NCBI GenBank assembly: GCA_016584305.1
Contig: JACEEZ010023500.1
Coordinates: forward strand, 36,689 to 100,688
Length of the DNA stretch: 64,000 nucleotides
Reading direction: 5' to 3'
Origin: Chionoecetes opilio
Lineage: Eukaryota; Arthropoda; Malacostraca; Decapoda; Majidae
Position 1 is the first letter of the stretch. Each line of letters begins with the position of its first letter. The position numbers were made by a program, and so were the translations under genes. Of this stretch, positions 10,420-20,929 are shown in pieces. The notes beneath the pieces are model-generated. The model saw only the letters and a program-made list of their open reading frames with translations. It had not been told where the DNA came from and did not search any database.

Positions 10420-12850
10420 CCGTGGGTGGCTGTGTTCGTTAAGTGGCTCTGGGGAAAATGTTTTCCTACACTCTGACACTAAAAGTTTCTCTCACTAGTG
10501 TGGGGAGCATGGTTCGTTAAGATTGCTCTTGCGGGAAAATTTTTTCCTACACTCCGACCTCAAAGTTTTCTCATAGTGTGGGTGAGCATGTGTGTTTTTA
10601 AAAATGCTCTTGGGGGCAAATTTTTTCCTACACCCCTGACATCAATTTTCTTCACTAGTGTGGGTGAGCAGTTTTCGTTAGATTTTTTGGGGCCCAATGT
10701 TTTCCTACACTCCTGACACTAAAAGTTTTCTCAAAGTGTGGGTGAGATGTGTGTTTTAAGAAGCTCTTGGGGAAATTTTTTCCACACTCCGACACTCAAA
10801 GTTTCTCTCATGTGTGGGGAGCTGTGTTCTTTAAGTTTGCTTTTGGGGGGCAAATGTTTCCTAAATCCGACACTCAAAGTCTCTCACCAGTGTGGGGAGC
10901 ATGTGTCTGTTAAGATCGCCCTTGTGGGAAAAGTTTTTCCTACACTCCGACCCCAAAAGTTTCTCTCCCCATGGGGTGAGCATGTGTGTGTTAAGAGGCT
11001 TTTGGGGGCAAATGTTTTCCTACACCCTGACACTCAAAGTTTCTCTACCAGGTGGGTGAGCATGGCTTTTAAGGGGGCTTTGTCGGCAAATTTTTTCCCT
11101 ACCTCTACACCAAAGTTTTTCACCAGTGTGGGTGAGCATGTTTTGTTAGACGCTCGGGGGTAAATGTTTTTTACACCCCTGCCACTCTAATTTTCTTACA
11201 GTGTGGGTGAGCTGTTGTTTTAAGATGGCTTTTGGGTAGAAATGTTTCCTACTCTGACACTAAAAGTTTCTTCACCGGTGGGTGAGAGGTCTGTTAAGAG
11301 CCTTGTGGGCAAATGTTTCCTACACTCCTGACATAAAATTTTCTTCATAGTGTGGGTGAGATGGTTCGTTAAATTGCTCTTTTGAGCAAATTTTTTCCTA
11401 CATCCTGACACTCAAAGTTTCTCTCATGTGTGGGTGGATGGTTCGTTAAGATTGCTCTTGGAGAAATTTTTTTTTCAAACCCCTGACATCAAAGTTTCCT
11501 TCACAGTGGGGTGAGTGTGTCGTTAAGATTGCTCTGTGAGAAAAGTTTTCCTACACCCCTGAATCAAATTTTCCTCTCAGTGTGGGTGACATGTGGGTTA
11601 AGATTGCTCTTTTGCGGGAATGTTTTTTTTTACACCCTGACACTCAAATTTCCCTCTACCAGGGGGGGGTTGAGTGGTTTTAAGATCGTCTGAGGGAAAA
11701 ATTTTTTCCTACACCCCACACTCAAAGTTCTCTCACCAGTGTGGGGAGCATGTGGTGTTAAGTGGTTTTGGGGGAAAATGTTTTCCTACACTCCGACATA
11801 AAATTTTCCCCTCACCAGGTGGGTAAAGTGTTGTTAAGAGGTCTTGTCGGCAAATGTTCCCTACACCCGACACTAAAGTTTTCTCACCATGGGGGGAGCA
11901 TTGTTCGTTAAGATTGCTCTGCGGGCAAATTTTTTCCTACACCCCTGACACTAAAGTTTCTCCACTAGTTGGGTGAGCATGGGGGTTTTAAGAGGGTCTT
12001 GCGGGAAAATGTTTTCCTACATTTTGAACTAAAAGTTTCTCTCCCCAGTGTGGGTGGCAGTGTCTTTTAAGATCACTCTGAGGGTAAATTTTTTCCCTAC
12101 ACCCCTGACACCAAAGTTTCTCCCAGTGGGGGTAGCATGGTCTGTTAAGAGGCTCTGGGGGAAAATGTTTCCTACACCCGCACCAAATTTCCCTCTCCCA
12201 GTGTGGGGGCATGGTCTTAAGATCGCTTTGGGGAAATTTTTTCCTACACCCCTGACACTCAAAGTTTCTCTCACCAGTGGGGGTGAGCAGTGTGTTTTAA
12301 GATGGCTCTTGCTGGCAAATTTTTTCCTAACCCCTGACACTAAAAGTTTTTCTCCCCAGTGGGGGTGGCAGTGTTTTTTTCAGACTGCTCTTTCGGCAAA
12401 TTTTTTTCCTACACCCTAAATAAAGTTCTCCACCAGTGTGGGTGCCCATGTGTGTGTTAAGATGGCCTTTTGGTAGTAAATTTTTTCCCTAAAATCTGGC
12501 ACTCAAATTTTCCCTCACCAGTGGGGTGAGCATGTGCCTCCAATATCCCCTTTTCCCAGTGAACTTTTGCCAGGGGTCACACCTCAGCCCTGTTTGGTTA
12601 TGGGTGGGGAAAATGGTGCATTAAACCCTTGCTGGAGCACACTTTCCCCACAGTATACAAGTGTGGGTGCTCACGCCCCCCCTTGCAAAAACTTCGCCAG
12701 CCCCCCTGTGGTGGGAGGGTTTAGGGTCCTGCAGGAACCCCGGTGGAGCCCCGGGGATGAACCCAAAGGTTCCCTAATACAAGGGAAGCCGGGAGGGGTC
12801 CCGGCGTGGGCGCCGACGGCTCTTCACCTCAGCCCTGTAACATTGGGGGG
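10420..12850 (-). pseudogene. C2H2 zinc-finger array gene, about 25 fingers, frame-broken
   Basis: On the minus strand an 80-84 base unit repeats about 25 times between 12540 and 10420. Short readable stretches show classical C2H2 fingers: KKFAQKSNLTNHLTHT and CQECRKHLP (11220-11411), KKFASKSHLKTH and THTGERNF (12029-12340), and YPQSDLKRHCHPHWGEKL (11988-12212). The repeat of 28 codons with an HTGEK/R linker is the hallmark of KRAB-type or poly-ZNF DNA-binding proteins, which would act in the nucleus. Upstream, minus-strand 12850-12550 resembles the Cys/Gly-rich exon that precedes the fingers at 39530 and 59978, including a TTACAGGGCTGAGG acceptor-like start. Almost every unit contains an indel, so no frame spans two fingers. 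This may be a decayed gene, or a real gene spoiled by homopolymer errors. I cannot tell which from this sequence. Finger specificity cannot be read. Confidence 0.75.
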
Positions 12851-12859
12851 AGCACACAA

Positions 12860-13425
12860 GCAGGGAAGTGCTTCCGCTTACCCCCCAGCTAACACTAGCC
12901 CGGTTTTCAGCCAAGGAGTAAGGCCCCGCACAGGAGCCTCACGCCACCACTCTACAGGGGGGAGGAGTTGAGTGGCGAGTGGGAGTGACCCTTCAAGCAG
13001 GCAAGGTAGCAAGCCTTTACATCAGGCACAACAATAATGGGTAATGGGGGATAATGGAGGATGAGAGAGGGGTGGCGCCTCTCTCTCTCTCTCTTCCCCT
13101 CTCTCTTCTCTCCTCTCCTCCTCTTCCTCTCTCTTCTCTTTCAATAAACAGGCAAAGGACAGAATAGAAACATGAAATTCTTTATTCAATTTAAATTTTC
13201 TCAGGAATGTGTACATACAGTGATAAGTAAAACAAAATATACAGTAAATACTTTCCATTTAAATCAATACATAAATAAAGAAAGAGAGGGGGGGGGGGGC
13301 AGAGGTCAATCCCGCCATGGATACGAAAGTGACCGCTTCCTCCAGCCCCCCTGTCATAAGGGTCATTGCCCGACATCCTTTTTTATTTAAAAAAAAAAAT
13401 AATATAATTATTGAAAAAAAATTCC
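12860..13425. other. CT-rich spacer, no gene assigned
   Basis: It holds a CTCTCT tract at about 13075-13145. On the minus strand there is an AATAAA near 13177, followed upstream by a short frame beginning MSGNDPYDRGAGG (13191-13376). That could be a terminal exon and 3' UTR, but nothing else supports a gene. Confidence 0.3.
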
Positions 13426-13429
13426 CAAG

Positions 13430-14290
13430 AGAGGTAAGAGAGCAAGGGAAAGGGAAGGGAAAGGGAAAAAGGAAAGGAAGGAAGGAAGGAAGAAAAGGGA
13501 AAGGGAAAGGAAAGGAAGAAAGGAAGGAAGAAAAAGGGGGAAGAGGGAAGGAAGGAAGGGAAAGGAGGAAGGAGGAAGGAAGGGGGAAGGAAGGAAGGGG
13601 AAGGAGGAAGGAGGAAGGAAGGGAAAAAAGGAAGGAAAGGGGAAGGAAGGAAGGAGGAAGGGAAAGGAAGGTGGAAGGAAGGAAGGAAGGAAAAGGGAAA
13701 GGGTGGAAGGAAAGGGAAAGGGAAAGGAAGGAGGAAGGAAAGGGAAGAAGGAAGGGAAGGAAGGACGGGAAGGAGGGTGAAGAAGGAAGGAAGAAAGGAA
13801 GGAAGGAAGAAAGGAAGAAGGAGGAAGGAAGGAAGGAGGAAGGTAGGGAAGGGAAAGGGAAAGGAAAAAAAGGAAGGAAAGGGTGGAGGAGGAGGGATGG
13901 AAGGAAGGATGGAAGGAAGGAGGAAGGATGGGAAAGGGAAAGGGTGGAAGGAAGGGGAAAGGGAAAGGGAAAAAGAAGGATGGGAAAAAAAGGGAAGGGA
14001 AGGGAAGGGAAGGATGGATGGAGGAAGGAAGGAAGGAAGGGGAAGGAGGGGAGGATGGGGGTGGAGGGGGAAGGAAGGAAGGAAGGAAGGAAGGAAGAAG
14101 GAAGGGAAAGGAAAAAGGGAAGGGAAAGGGAAAGGGAAAGGGGGAAGGAGGAGGATGGAAGGAAGGAAGGAAGGGAAGGGGGAAGGAAGGAAGGAAGGAA
14201 GGAAAAGGAAGGAAGAAGGAAGGAAGGAAGGAAGGGAAGGAAGGGAAGGGGAAGGAAGGAAAGCAAAAAAAAGGAAGAACACAAACAAAG
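13430..14290. repeat. ~860-bp polypurine tract (GGAA/GGGAAA)n
   Basis: The plus strand is almost entirely A and G, built from GGAAGGAAGG and GGGAAAGGG words with rare T and C. All six frames give long but meaningless Lys/Gly/Arg/Glu or Pro/Ser/Phe/Leu readings. Strand-asymmetric polypurine tracts of this length can form triplex (H-DNA) structures, which is known chemistry and not shown here. Confidence 0.95.
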
Positions 14291-14367
14291 AAAAAAATGA
14301 AAAAAATCAAAAAAAAAAAATTATAATCAAGTAAAAAAAAAAAACTAATAAACAAAAAGTCACAATC

Positions 14368-14395
14368 TCTTCTCTCTCTCTCTCTCTCTCTCTCA
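14368..14395. repeat. (CT)n microsatellite
   Basis: A pure CT dinucleotide run of about 28 bases. Confidence 0.9.
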
Positions 14396-14579
14396 AACCC
14401 TTTTATAAAACTATAAAACTACTACAATACTATTTCCTACTAAGATACTACTATCCTACTACAAATACCACCACTCAGTTCGTACACAAGTGTTTTGTAC
14501 ACAGTGATTTGTACACAAAAAAGGTTTTGTAGTCTATAGGAAAAAACCCAAACGTTCTACATCAGCTCAGTTGAACTTG

Positions 14580-15212
14580 ATACTAGTTCAAAAAAAGAAC
14601 CAGGTAGTACGAAAAAAACTCATAATCAGTGTCGAATTGTGAGAACTCCCCATAAAAGAGTTCACACCTAAAAAACAACCATTTCGTACAAAGACGAGTC
14701 CCCGATTCACCAAAAAAATGAGAATAGCAGGAAAACGCCACTCGGTGAATTTTGTAAATTTTTTCATTTAAAAGCCCTACTAGACACAGATGAAGACACA
14801 AAAGACACACTCCCAGATAGCCCCTTTAACTTTCCTGAAAGCTAGAGTAATAAATACCCCCAAAAAAGGTTTCAGGGAGTTTCGTACAAAGTTGTTTCGT
14901 ACGCGGGTTTGTTTGTTTTTTCGTACATGATTTTGAGTTTTTCGTACATACCTGGGTCGTTTTAACCTAGTAGTCAAGTTTCAACTCTGGGGAGGTACGA
15001 AAAAGACTATGGTTTCATATAGACTACGAAACAACTTTTGGGGGTACGAATCATACTGTAATAAAAACTTATGTCGCCAGGACAACGTTTTTTTCGTGTA
15101 CAGAGGAGGTGGCGTTAATTCATTCTACATCCATGTTTTAGGAAAGTTAGAAGGGGGTATCTGGAGGGTCTGGTCATTTGTGTTTTTTTGGTCATATTAT
15201 GGCTATAAATGA
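14580..15212. repeat. Foldback element with GTACGAA motifs
   Basis: The arms meet near 14985. On the left are ACACAGATGAAGACACAAAA, CCAGATAGCCCC and AACTTTCCTGAAA. On the right are their inverted partners GGAAAGTTAGAAGGGGG, TATCTGGAGGG and TGTGTTTTTTTGGTCA. Words of the form TTTCGTAC or GTACGAAA repeat around the axis. A related unit lies at 35150-35460. No coding region is seen. Confidence 0.65.
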
Positions 15213-15835
15213 ACAAATGACAAAAATATACCCGAGTGGTGACCTACACTAAGATCGCCAGCTAGTTTTTTCTCAGTGCCTCCGCCGTCGTTTTTCGCCC
15301 CAAAAAAAAAGAGTAGTGAAATTGAAAAAACCCTCATACCTGCAGTACAAAGCATAAAAAAACGCTAAAAAGGGTTTGATTAACATACAGTCAGATAAAA
15401 TATCATTGAATATTTTGGGGGACACAAATTTGGGGGTGTGGTTTTGTTTACCTTAATAGATTCTAAGAAACATTTTCTTGTGAACTTTCCTCACAAATCA
15501 TACTTTGGAATATAAAATGTTTTTAAAAAGGGAAAGGGGTGTATAGGAGAATGAAATTTTATAGGAAATAGACGTCCACACTAAAAATGTGGAACGTGTC
15601 CAAAACCGCAAGGGGTAAAGTCAACTTTTTTTAAAAACCTCACCTTAAAATACTTCATTAAACCGATCTAACCCAAAACCAACCCTTTAAAAAACTTCTA
15701 TTACAAACGACCTAAACCCCAAAACCAACCTTCACCATCTCCTTCTTTGATTTTCTTTATTTTTACAAAGAAAAGAAAAAATGCTAAATTTTTCTTGAAA
15801 AAAAATTAAAAAAAAAATTATAAAAAAATGGGGTA
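15213..15835. other. No gene; degraded copy of the ACGATGGCACC family
   Basis: About 15410-15515 matches the dispersed family best seen at 36545-36775: a GTTTACCTTAATAGATTCTAAG-like stretch, then ACATTTTC and CTTTCCTCACAAATCA. The rest is AT-rich with no feature. Confidence 0.4.
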
Positions 15836-15839
15836 GTGA

Positions 15840-16360
15840 TGGCGATTGGTGGTGGTGGTGGTGGGGGTAAATGGTGGTGGTGGTTGGTGGGGTGGGTGAT
15901 GGTGGGGGGGGTGATGGTGGTGGGGTGGTTTGGGGTTTTTTGTGGTGGGGGGGTGGTGGTGGTGGGGTTTGGTGGTGGGAGGTGGTGGTGGTGATGGGTG
16001 GTGGTGGTGGGTGGTTGGTTGTGGTGTGTGTGGTGGTGGGGTGGGTGGGTGGTTGGGGGTGGTGGTGGGGTGGTGGTTGGTGGGGGTGGGGGTATGGGGG
16101 GGGTGGTGGTGGTGGTGGAAGGTTTGGGGGGTGGTGAGGGGGTGGGTTTTGGGGGTGATGGGGGTGGGGTGATGGTGGTGGTGGGGTATGGTGGTGGTGG
16201 TATGGTGTGGTGATGGGGGGTGGTGGGTGGTGGTGGTGGTGGTATGTGGTGGGGGTGGGTGGTGTGGTGGTGTGGGGTGTGGTGGGGGTTGGTGGGGGGT
16301 TTGGAAAGGGGGGGTTGGGATGGGGGGTGGTGGTGGGGGGTGGGGAGTGGTGGGGGATTA
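15840..16360. repeat. ~520-bp G-rich GGT/GGGGT tract
   Basis: The plus strand is nearly all G and T, with irregular (GGT)n and runs of 3-7 Gs. There are dozens of G-runs, so G-quadruplex formation on this strand is plausible. The long Gly/Val/Trp or His/Pro/Thr readings are low-complexity artefacts. Confidence 0.95.
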
Positions 16361-16369
16361 TAATTTTAA

Positions 16370-16885
16370 TGTGAATCACCCAAACCCCTTTGCCGCTTGG
16401 GGCAACCCCTCTGTACCCCCGGCTGAAATGGCATATTTTAAAACCCACACACCCCCCACCACGTATAAAACCATGCTAACCCCAAATAACACCTATAAGG
16501 GATTAGAAACAGAGTTATAGTGGTTATATGAGGCCTAACACAAGCGCAGTGTCGATATCCCCGGCTCAGACCGTATTTTGAGGGTACGATAAAAACTCTT
16601 TTTTCCAGTAAACCCAAGCATACTCTCGCCTCTGCACTAATGTCGCCAGGGGCAATCTATACGAAAATTTTTGCATAAATGCTAAAAAAAATTTGCTTCA
16701 CCGTTGCACAATTTTAAAAGACGAAATTACCTTTTTTTGGGCCCAAATTTTTTTTTTCCTTTTCGCCGTATCCTGTGCTGCCCCAAAAGTAGCCCCCAAG
16801 AAAAAGGAAAAGGAAACATTTTAAAGCCTTTTGACATGATTTCGCTGAAATAGGGGTCCAAGCGAGCGAAGCGAGCTAACAACTA
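16370..16885. other. No gene recognised
   Basis: This is mixed sequence with many homopolymers. The word GCACTAATGTCGCCAGGGG near 16635 belongs to a dispersed foldback family described at 42030-42240. Confidence 0.4.
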
Positions 16886-16889
16886 ACCT

Positions 16890-17060
16890 ACTAACCAAAC
16901 CCCACCTTTAGATCACTAACCTTTAACCCATTCCCAGCTTTAAACCCCTAATAAAGCCAAATCTGCATTAAAGTGTCCGCGGAAAAGGAAAAACAGAGGG
17001 AGAGGTCACAAGAGGAAGAAAAAAGTGGGGGACGTAAACCTTGTCTCTCGCCCCCTATAA
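16890..17060. repeat. Dispersed repeat shared with 59340-59460
   Basis: The order AAAGCCAAATCTGCATTAAA, GTGTCCGCGG, GAAAAACAGAGG and CACAAGAGGAAGAA matches AAAGCCAAATTCTGCATTAAA to CCCAAGAGGAAAGAA at 59357-59425. The 59-kb copy continues into a short transposase-like frame on the minus strand. Confidence 0.55.
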
Positions 17061-17270
17061 AAAAGTCTTATCCCAAAAGAAGATTTTTCGACGGAAGTCA
17101 GAGAGAAGTTTTAGAATCCAAAAAAAACTAAACAGAAACCCCCACTCCAATTTTTGGTTTTTGTGTGGGGGTGGTGTGTTTTTTATTATTAGTTTTATTT
17201 TAAGGGCCAGGCAATGCTGTATGGCCCCCCTCCATATCAACATTATTTTATCATTTCATCCTTGGGGGTT

Positions 17271-17455
17271 TTGTGTTGGGGGAAGCCCGAACCCCCGGGA
17301 GGCGGGGCCCCAAACCCCGGCAACACCCGGTACCATTCATGTGGGTGGACAGGGGTCGGGTTTTAAGGAAACAAAACCAATTTTTTCCGCTCCGCCCGGG
17401 GGTCGAACCCGGGACTTCTCGGTTGTGAAAGAGGTGCCCCAACCCCAACTACGGG
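17271..17455 (-). mobile_element. tRNA-derived SINE-like element
   Basis: On the minus strand a tRNA-like head shows an A-box-like TAGTTGGGGTTGG and a B-box GGGTTCGACC (complement of 17401-17410). A body follows containing TTAAAACCCGACCCCTGTCC and CACCCGGCAACACCCGG-type sequence in reverse. The body matches 58380-58505, where the tRNA head is missing. RNA polymerase III internal promoters of this kind are typical of SINEs. Confidence 0.65.
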
Positions 17456-17459
17456 GTAC

Positions 17460-17845
17460 CCTTTTGTGTGTGTGGGGTGTGAAGGGGGGGGGGGAGTATG
17501 GGCAAACGTACCTAGAAATTGACCGAAAAAAACTTTTGTACGAACGACGCACCCCTTTGGCCAGTGCAAAATAAAAATAAAAAAATTAACCCAAAGAAAA
17601 AATAGTCACAAAAAGCAAATTTTGACAATTTTTTTTTCCACCCCCCAACACCAAAATCCCCCAAAAAACCCACAAAATCCACAAAAAATCGAAATTTCCC
17701 CCAGAAACCCCCCCAAAACCCCCGCAATATGGAAAAACAAACAGTCTTACAAACCCCTTAATAGACCTTAATTAAAGGGAAAACAAGGGTTTAAATACGC
17801 GCTTAAAGGTGTGGGATGTTAATTTGTATCACTCTTTGGTATTTT
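17460..17845. other. No gene recognised
   Basis: The region starts with GGGGGAGTATGGGCAAACGT, matching the end word of the 4310-4920 foldback. A TTGTACGAACGACGCACCCC word follows that resembles 35440-35465. The remainder is homopolymer-rich. Confidence 0.4.
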
Positions 17846-17849
17846 GTTT

Positions 17850-20111
17850 TTTCGTGATAAAAAACTACGTCTCATCGTCCCAATTGTAATATTGTCCAGT
17901 CCATTTGTTGTGGGGGCCATCTTGGTGGCTGGGGAAGGCGCGAGACGAGCAGAGTTGCGACTTTTTCTCTCTCTTCTGTCGTTACAGGCTGTGAATAAGA
18001 GAGAGGCCTCCGTGTTCATAGACCAGGACGCCGACTCTGAGGGGAGAAGAGGCCAGTCGGTGTGTGTAATCAAGCCTCACAGGTAGGAGAGAATGGCAGG
18101 GGTGGAGAAGGCGCGCAAAAAAAGGGAAGTGAGAAACAAGGCTCGGGTTTTTGGGTTAAAGGGGCAGGATCTAAGGAACGTAAAAACCCAAGGGGAAAAA
18201 AGGAATACAAAGGAAACAAAAACACAACAGACGATAGGTCCTACAAGACGTTGCTTTAACTACATACACTAACTAGATAATAAGAGAGAAAGGAAGGAAG
18301 AGAAGGCTCCCCCCCACCCACCCATCCCTCCAGCCCAAGGGCCCGGAAAAAAAGGATACCCTGCAATAAGAAAAAAGGAAAGGGAATTTGTGAGGAAAAT
18401 TTAAAGCGTAATCTAGGCTAACACTCTATTTTTGGGGGAGGTTTTAGTGCGATAATAGGTCATTTTGTGTGTTTTTAATGGTGTGAACACAGTGGGAGGT
18501 CAAGGGGTGGTGCGGCAGCCTTGCCTGGCGCTTTCTTGGGAGGCAGCAGTCAATCAGGCCCCAGCTCCGTTCAATCCAGATTGTGTACTTTCCATGTAGG
18601 ACGCCGTACACTTCAATGCCTCCTGCAGCAGTGACCCCTGGTACCTTAAATCCCGATGGTGGTCACTAACTGTCAGGACCCTAACTGAACCACAGGTCGA
18701 GAGTAGTAGTGGTAACCGTTAACTCGGGGCTATCTGTGTGTGTTATGAGGTCTAATGTAGTGTTGGTGTAGGCTCAGTGTGGAAGTTCAGGGGTGGTGCG
18801 GCAGCCTTGCCTGGCGCTTTTTCTTGGGATGATGAAGACACAGGAGGGAGACGTGCCGGAGGGCGAGGTGGAGGCACATAAGTGCGGAAAGTGTCAAGTA
18901 GAGGTGACGGATTTGGATGATGCACTTGCATGTGAGGTATGTGATGATTGGATTCACATTGAATGTGATAATATACCTGAAGCTGTGTACGAGTTCATGA
19001 ACGAGAACGAAGCAGGTAAACAGCTGAGTTACAACTGCAGTCGTTGTCAACTGGGAAGTGTCAAGCTACATAATCAGCTTCAAAGAATCAGTGAACAACT
19101 GAAAGAAATGATAGGTAAACATCAAGTTTTGGAACATACAGTGGACGAGATGAGAGCCGATAGGGTTAAAAGGCAGGACAAGGAGAAGAAGTTTGATGAC
19201 CGACTGAGTCACATGGAGGCAAAATCAGTCCATTTAAATGAAGTAGTAGAAAGAAACTCGGAAGGCACCCATAGCCTGATGAATAGGCTCGGAACCTTGG
19301 AAGCAAAAATTATAACCCCTCGAGGATAAGATAGAGCCCACATATCAAGGATAATGTAATGGAAGTTCGGGAGAATATTGCTGAACGGGAAAACCAAGGT
19401 ACAAGATGAAGTGAAAGAACACGTTAGTTCATCATATAAGGATGTTCTATTGGCTGAGGCAAGGAAAGTTTATGAGAACATTAAAATGACACAAGCAAAC
19501 AACAAGTGGGGATGAAGTGATTCAGCAAACAACTCAACAGATCCAGAGCAGACTAGATCGCAAGGCAATATAATTATGTATGACGTACAGGAGGAGTTTC
19601 TGACGGGTATGAACTTACAAATCAGAAAGGAAAAGAAAAGCATGACAGAATGGTGTTTAGTGAAATATGTAATAAGATTGGGTTGGCCTGTTATGATTGT
19701 GATCTAATCCACATCAATAGAATTGGAAGATACAATGGACTGGTTGATGACAAAGGTGAGGCAATAAGAGCCAGGCCCCTACTTGTGAAAGTAAACAGTG
19801 AACTGAAAGAAAGGATCATGAGAAATGGATTTAGGCTAAAGCAAGCAAAGAAAGTGGTGTACAGACACGTTAAGGTGGCACACGACATGTCAAAGGAGGA
19901 GCATCACAATGACAAGACACTGAGGGAGGAAGCAAAAGCCAAAAATGAAGCTGAAAAGAACACAGAATTTTTTTACATAATCAGGGGAAATCCTTGGGGG
20001 CGACGAATACTAAGAGTGAAGAGGAGAGAGGTGAACCCGGTGCCAATAACAGCATCGAGGAATGCGGCAGAAGAATCAGAAGGAGGGGCCGCACAGCCCA
20101 TCAGGATCTAG
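17850..20111 (+). mobile_element. LINE with PHD-finger ORF1, copy 1 (3' lost)
   Basis: This non-LTR retrotransposon copy keeps its 5' region and ORF1 but lacks endonuclease and reverse transcriptase. The 5' segment (about 17990-18150, with TTCATAGACCAGGACGCC) matches 25630-25800 of copy 2. Between there and ORF1 this copy has about 640 extra bases (about 18190-18828), and within them GTGGTGCGGCAGCCTTGCC occurs twice, near 18504 and 18793. After ORF1 the sequence switches at about 20112 to another LINE in the opposite orientation. LINE copies normally lose the 5' end, so this 3' loss implies a later insertion or rearrangement. Confidence 0.75.
18829..20111 (+). pseudogene. LINE ORF1: PHD finger, coiled coil and RNA-binding-type domain (frameshifted)
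   Basis: The first frame (18829-19329) begins MMKTQEGDVPEG. I prefer this ATG to the one at 18793 because copy 2 conserves sequence only from here. It holds a PHD-type zinc finger: CGKC, CEVCDDWIHIEC, then CSRC about 25 residues later, i.e. Cys4-His-Cys3 spacing. A Lys/Glu-rich heptad region follows (SEQLKEMIGKHQVLEHTVDE). After frameshifts at about 19325 and again before 19650, the frame at 19650-20111 continues with INRIGRYN, RPLLVKVNSELKERIM and KKVVYRHVKVAHDMS, resembling the C-terminal RNA-binding part of LINE ORF1 proteins. Such proteins coat LINE RNA in a ribonucleoprotein particle. PHD-containing ORF1s are known in CR1/L2-like elements; the exact clade is not assigned. Confidence 0.8.
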
Positions 20112-20117
20112 CCGGAA

Positions 20118-20705
20118 ATCAAAACAATCACTTACTTACTTGGTTTACTTGGTGTTGTTAAGAGGCAAAGCCTCACAGTCGTGGTGGTCCACCGCTGCTG
20201 CCAGTCCTGGCGTCCCTGTCTAACAGGGCCACCTGGTCCGGTATGGTGTTGGAGGTCCTACACTTGGCAGTGTATCCCGGTACTGGAGGTTCATCCGGCA
20301 CTGTCCGTAGTATCTTGTCCAGTCCATATTTAAAGGTGTTGACGGAGCACCCTGTGATTTTCTCACATTTTTGTGGGGCTGTGTTGAAGATTTTGGGCCC
20401 TTCATGAGCCCGACTGGCAGCCAGTAAGGTCTTGCATCTCCCCGGGGCCTTTTGAAGGGGGGTTTTCTCTACTGCACTTGCGGTCCAGTCCGCTCATTTA
20501 AGTGTGCCTGGAAGTGCCAAGGACGTGGGTCTGGCACCTGTTTCTCCAGGACCTTCCATATATAGATGGCACGATACCTTTCTCTCCGTCTTTGCTGTGA
20601 GTAAATTCCTAGTATTTTTGAAGCGGTCCCATAGTTAAGGTCATGTAGTCCTCTTATGTGCTTTGGGAAATGACCTCTTTAACAGCCTCAAGTCTCTGGG
20701 CCCCT
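20118..20705 (-). mobile_element. 3' end of a second LINE (C-terminal RT region), minus strand
   Basis: On the minus strand the reading RGLHDLNYG, KILGIYSQQRRRERYRAIY, WKVLEKQVPDP, then after frame changes KTLLAASRAHEGPKIFN and PGYTAKCRTSNTIPDQVALL ends at a TGA (complement of 20173-20175). This is the familiar carboxy-terminal tail of arthropod non-LTR ORF2 proteins. The 3' tail reads AAGTAAACCAAGTAAGTAAG, a short-repeat tail typical of LINE 3' ends. It is 5'-truncated near an undetermined base (N at 20708). It abuts copy 1 of the PHD LINE in inverted orientation and may have inserted into it. Confidence 0.75.
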
Positions 20706-20929
20706 TTNTTGCTTAAAAAATTTTTTTCTTTAAAAAATGTCAAATGGTCACAGATTACAATGGAAATTACTTTTCTGGCGTCAAGGGTTTTACGTGGGGG
20801 GAGCAACCCCACAACCCAATTGATTTAAACCTTTGGATTAAAATGTCTAAAAATATTTTTTTCTAGAATCTTACGGGGAGTCAAAACCCTTAATTCTAAA
20901 TGCTGCTAACTAATTACATAATTACTTTT

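Noticed and set aside
13191..13376. Minus-strand terminal exon starting MSGNDPYDRGAGG with downstream AATAAA
   Set aside because: Only 61 codons, with no splice support. The second half reads like AT-rich UTR. It is kept only as a note under the spacer.
13259..14355. Long frames of 147-341 codons on both strands
   Set aside because: They are translations of the polypurine tract, made only of Lys/Gly/Arg/Glu or Pro/Ser/Phe/Leu. Open frames in all phases show that they are composition artefacts.
15732..16520. His/Pro/Thr-rich 238-codon frame and Gly/Val/Trp frames
   Set aside because: They arise from the GGT-rich tract and have no domain or biased codon use.
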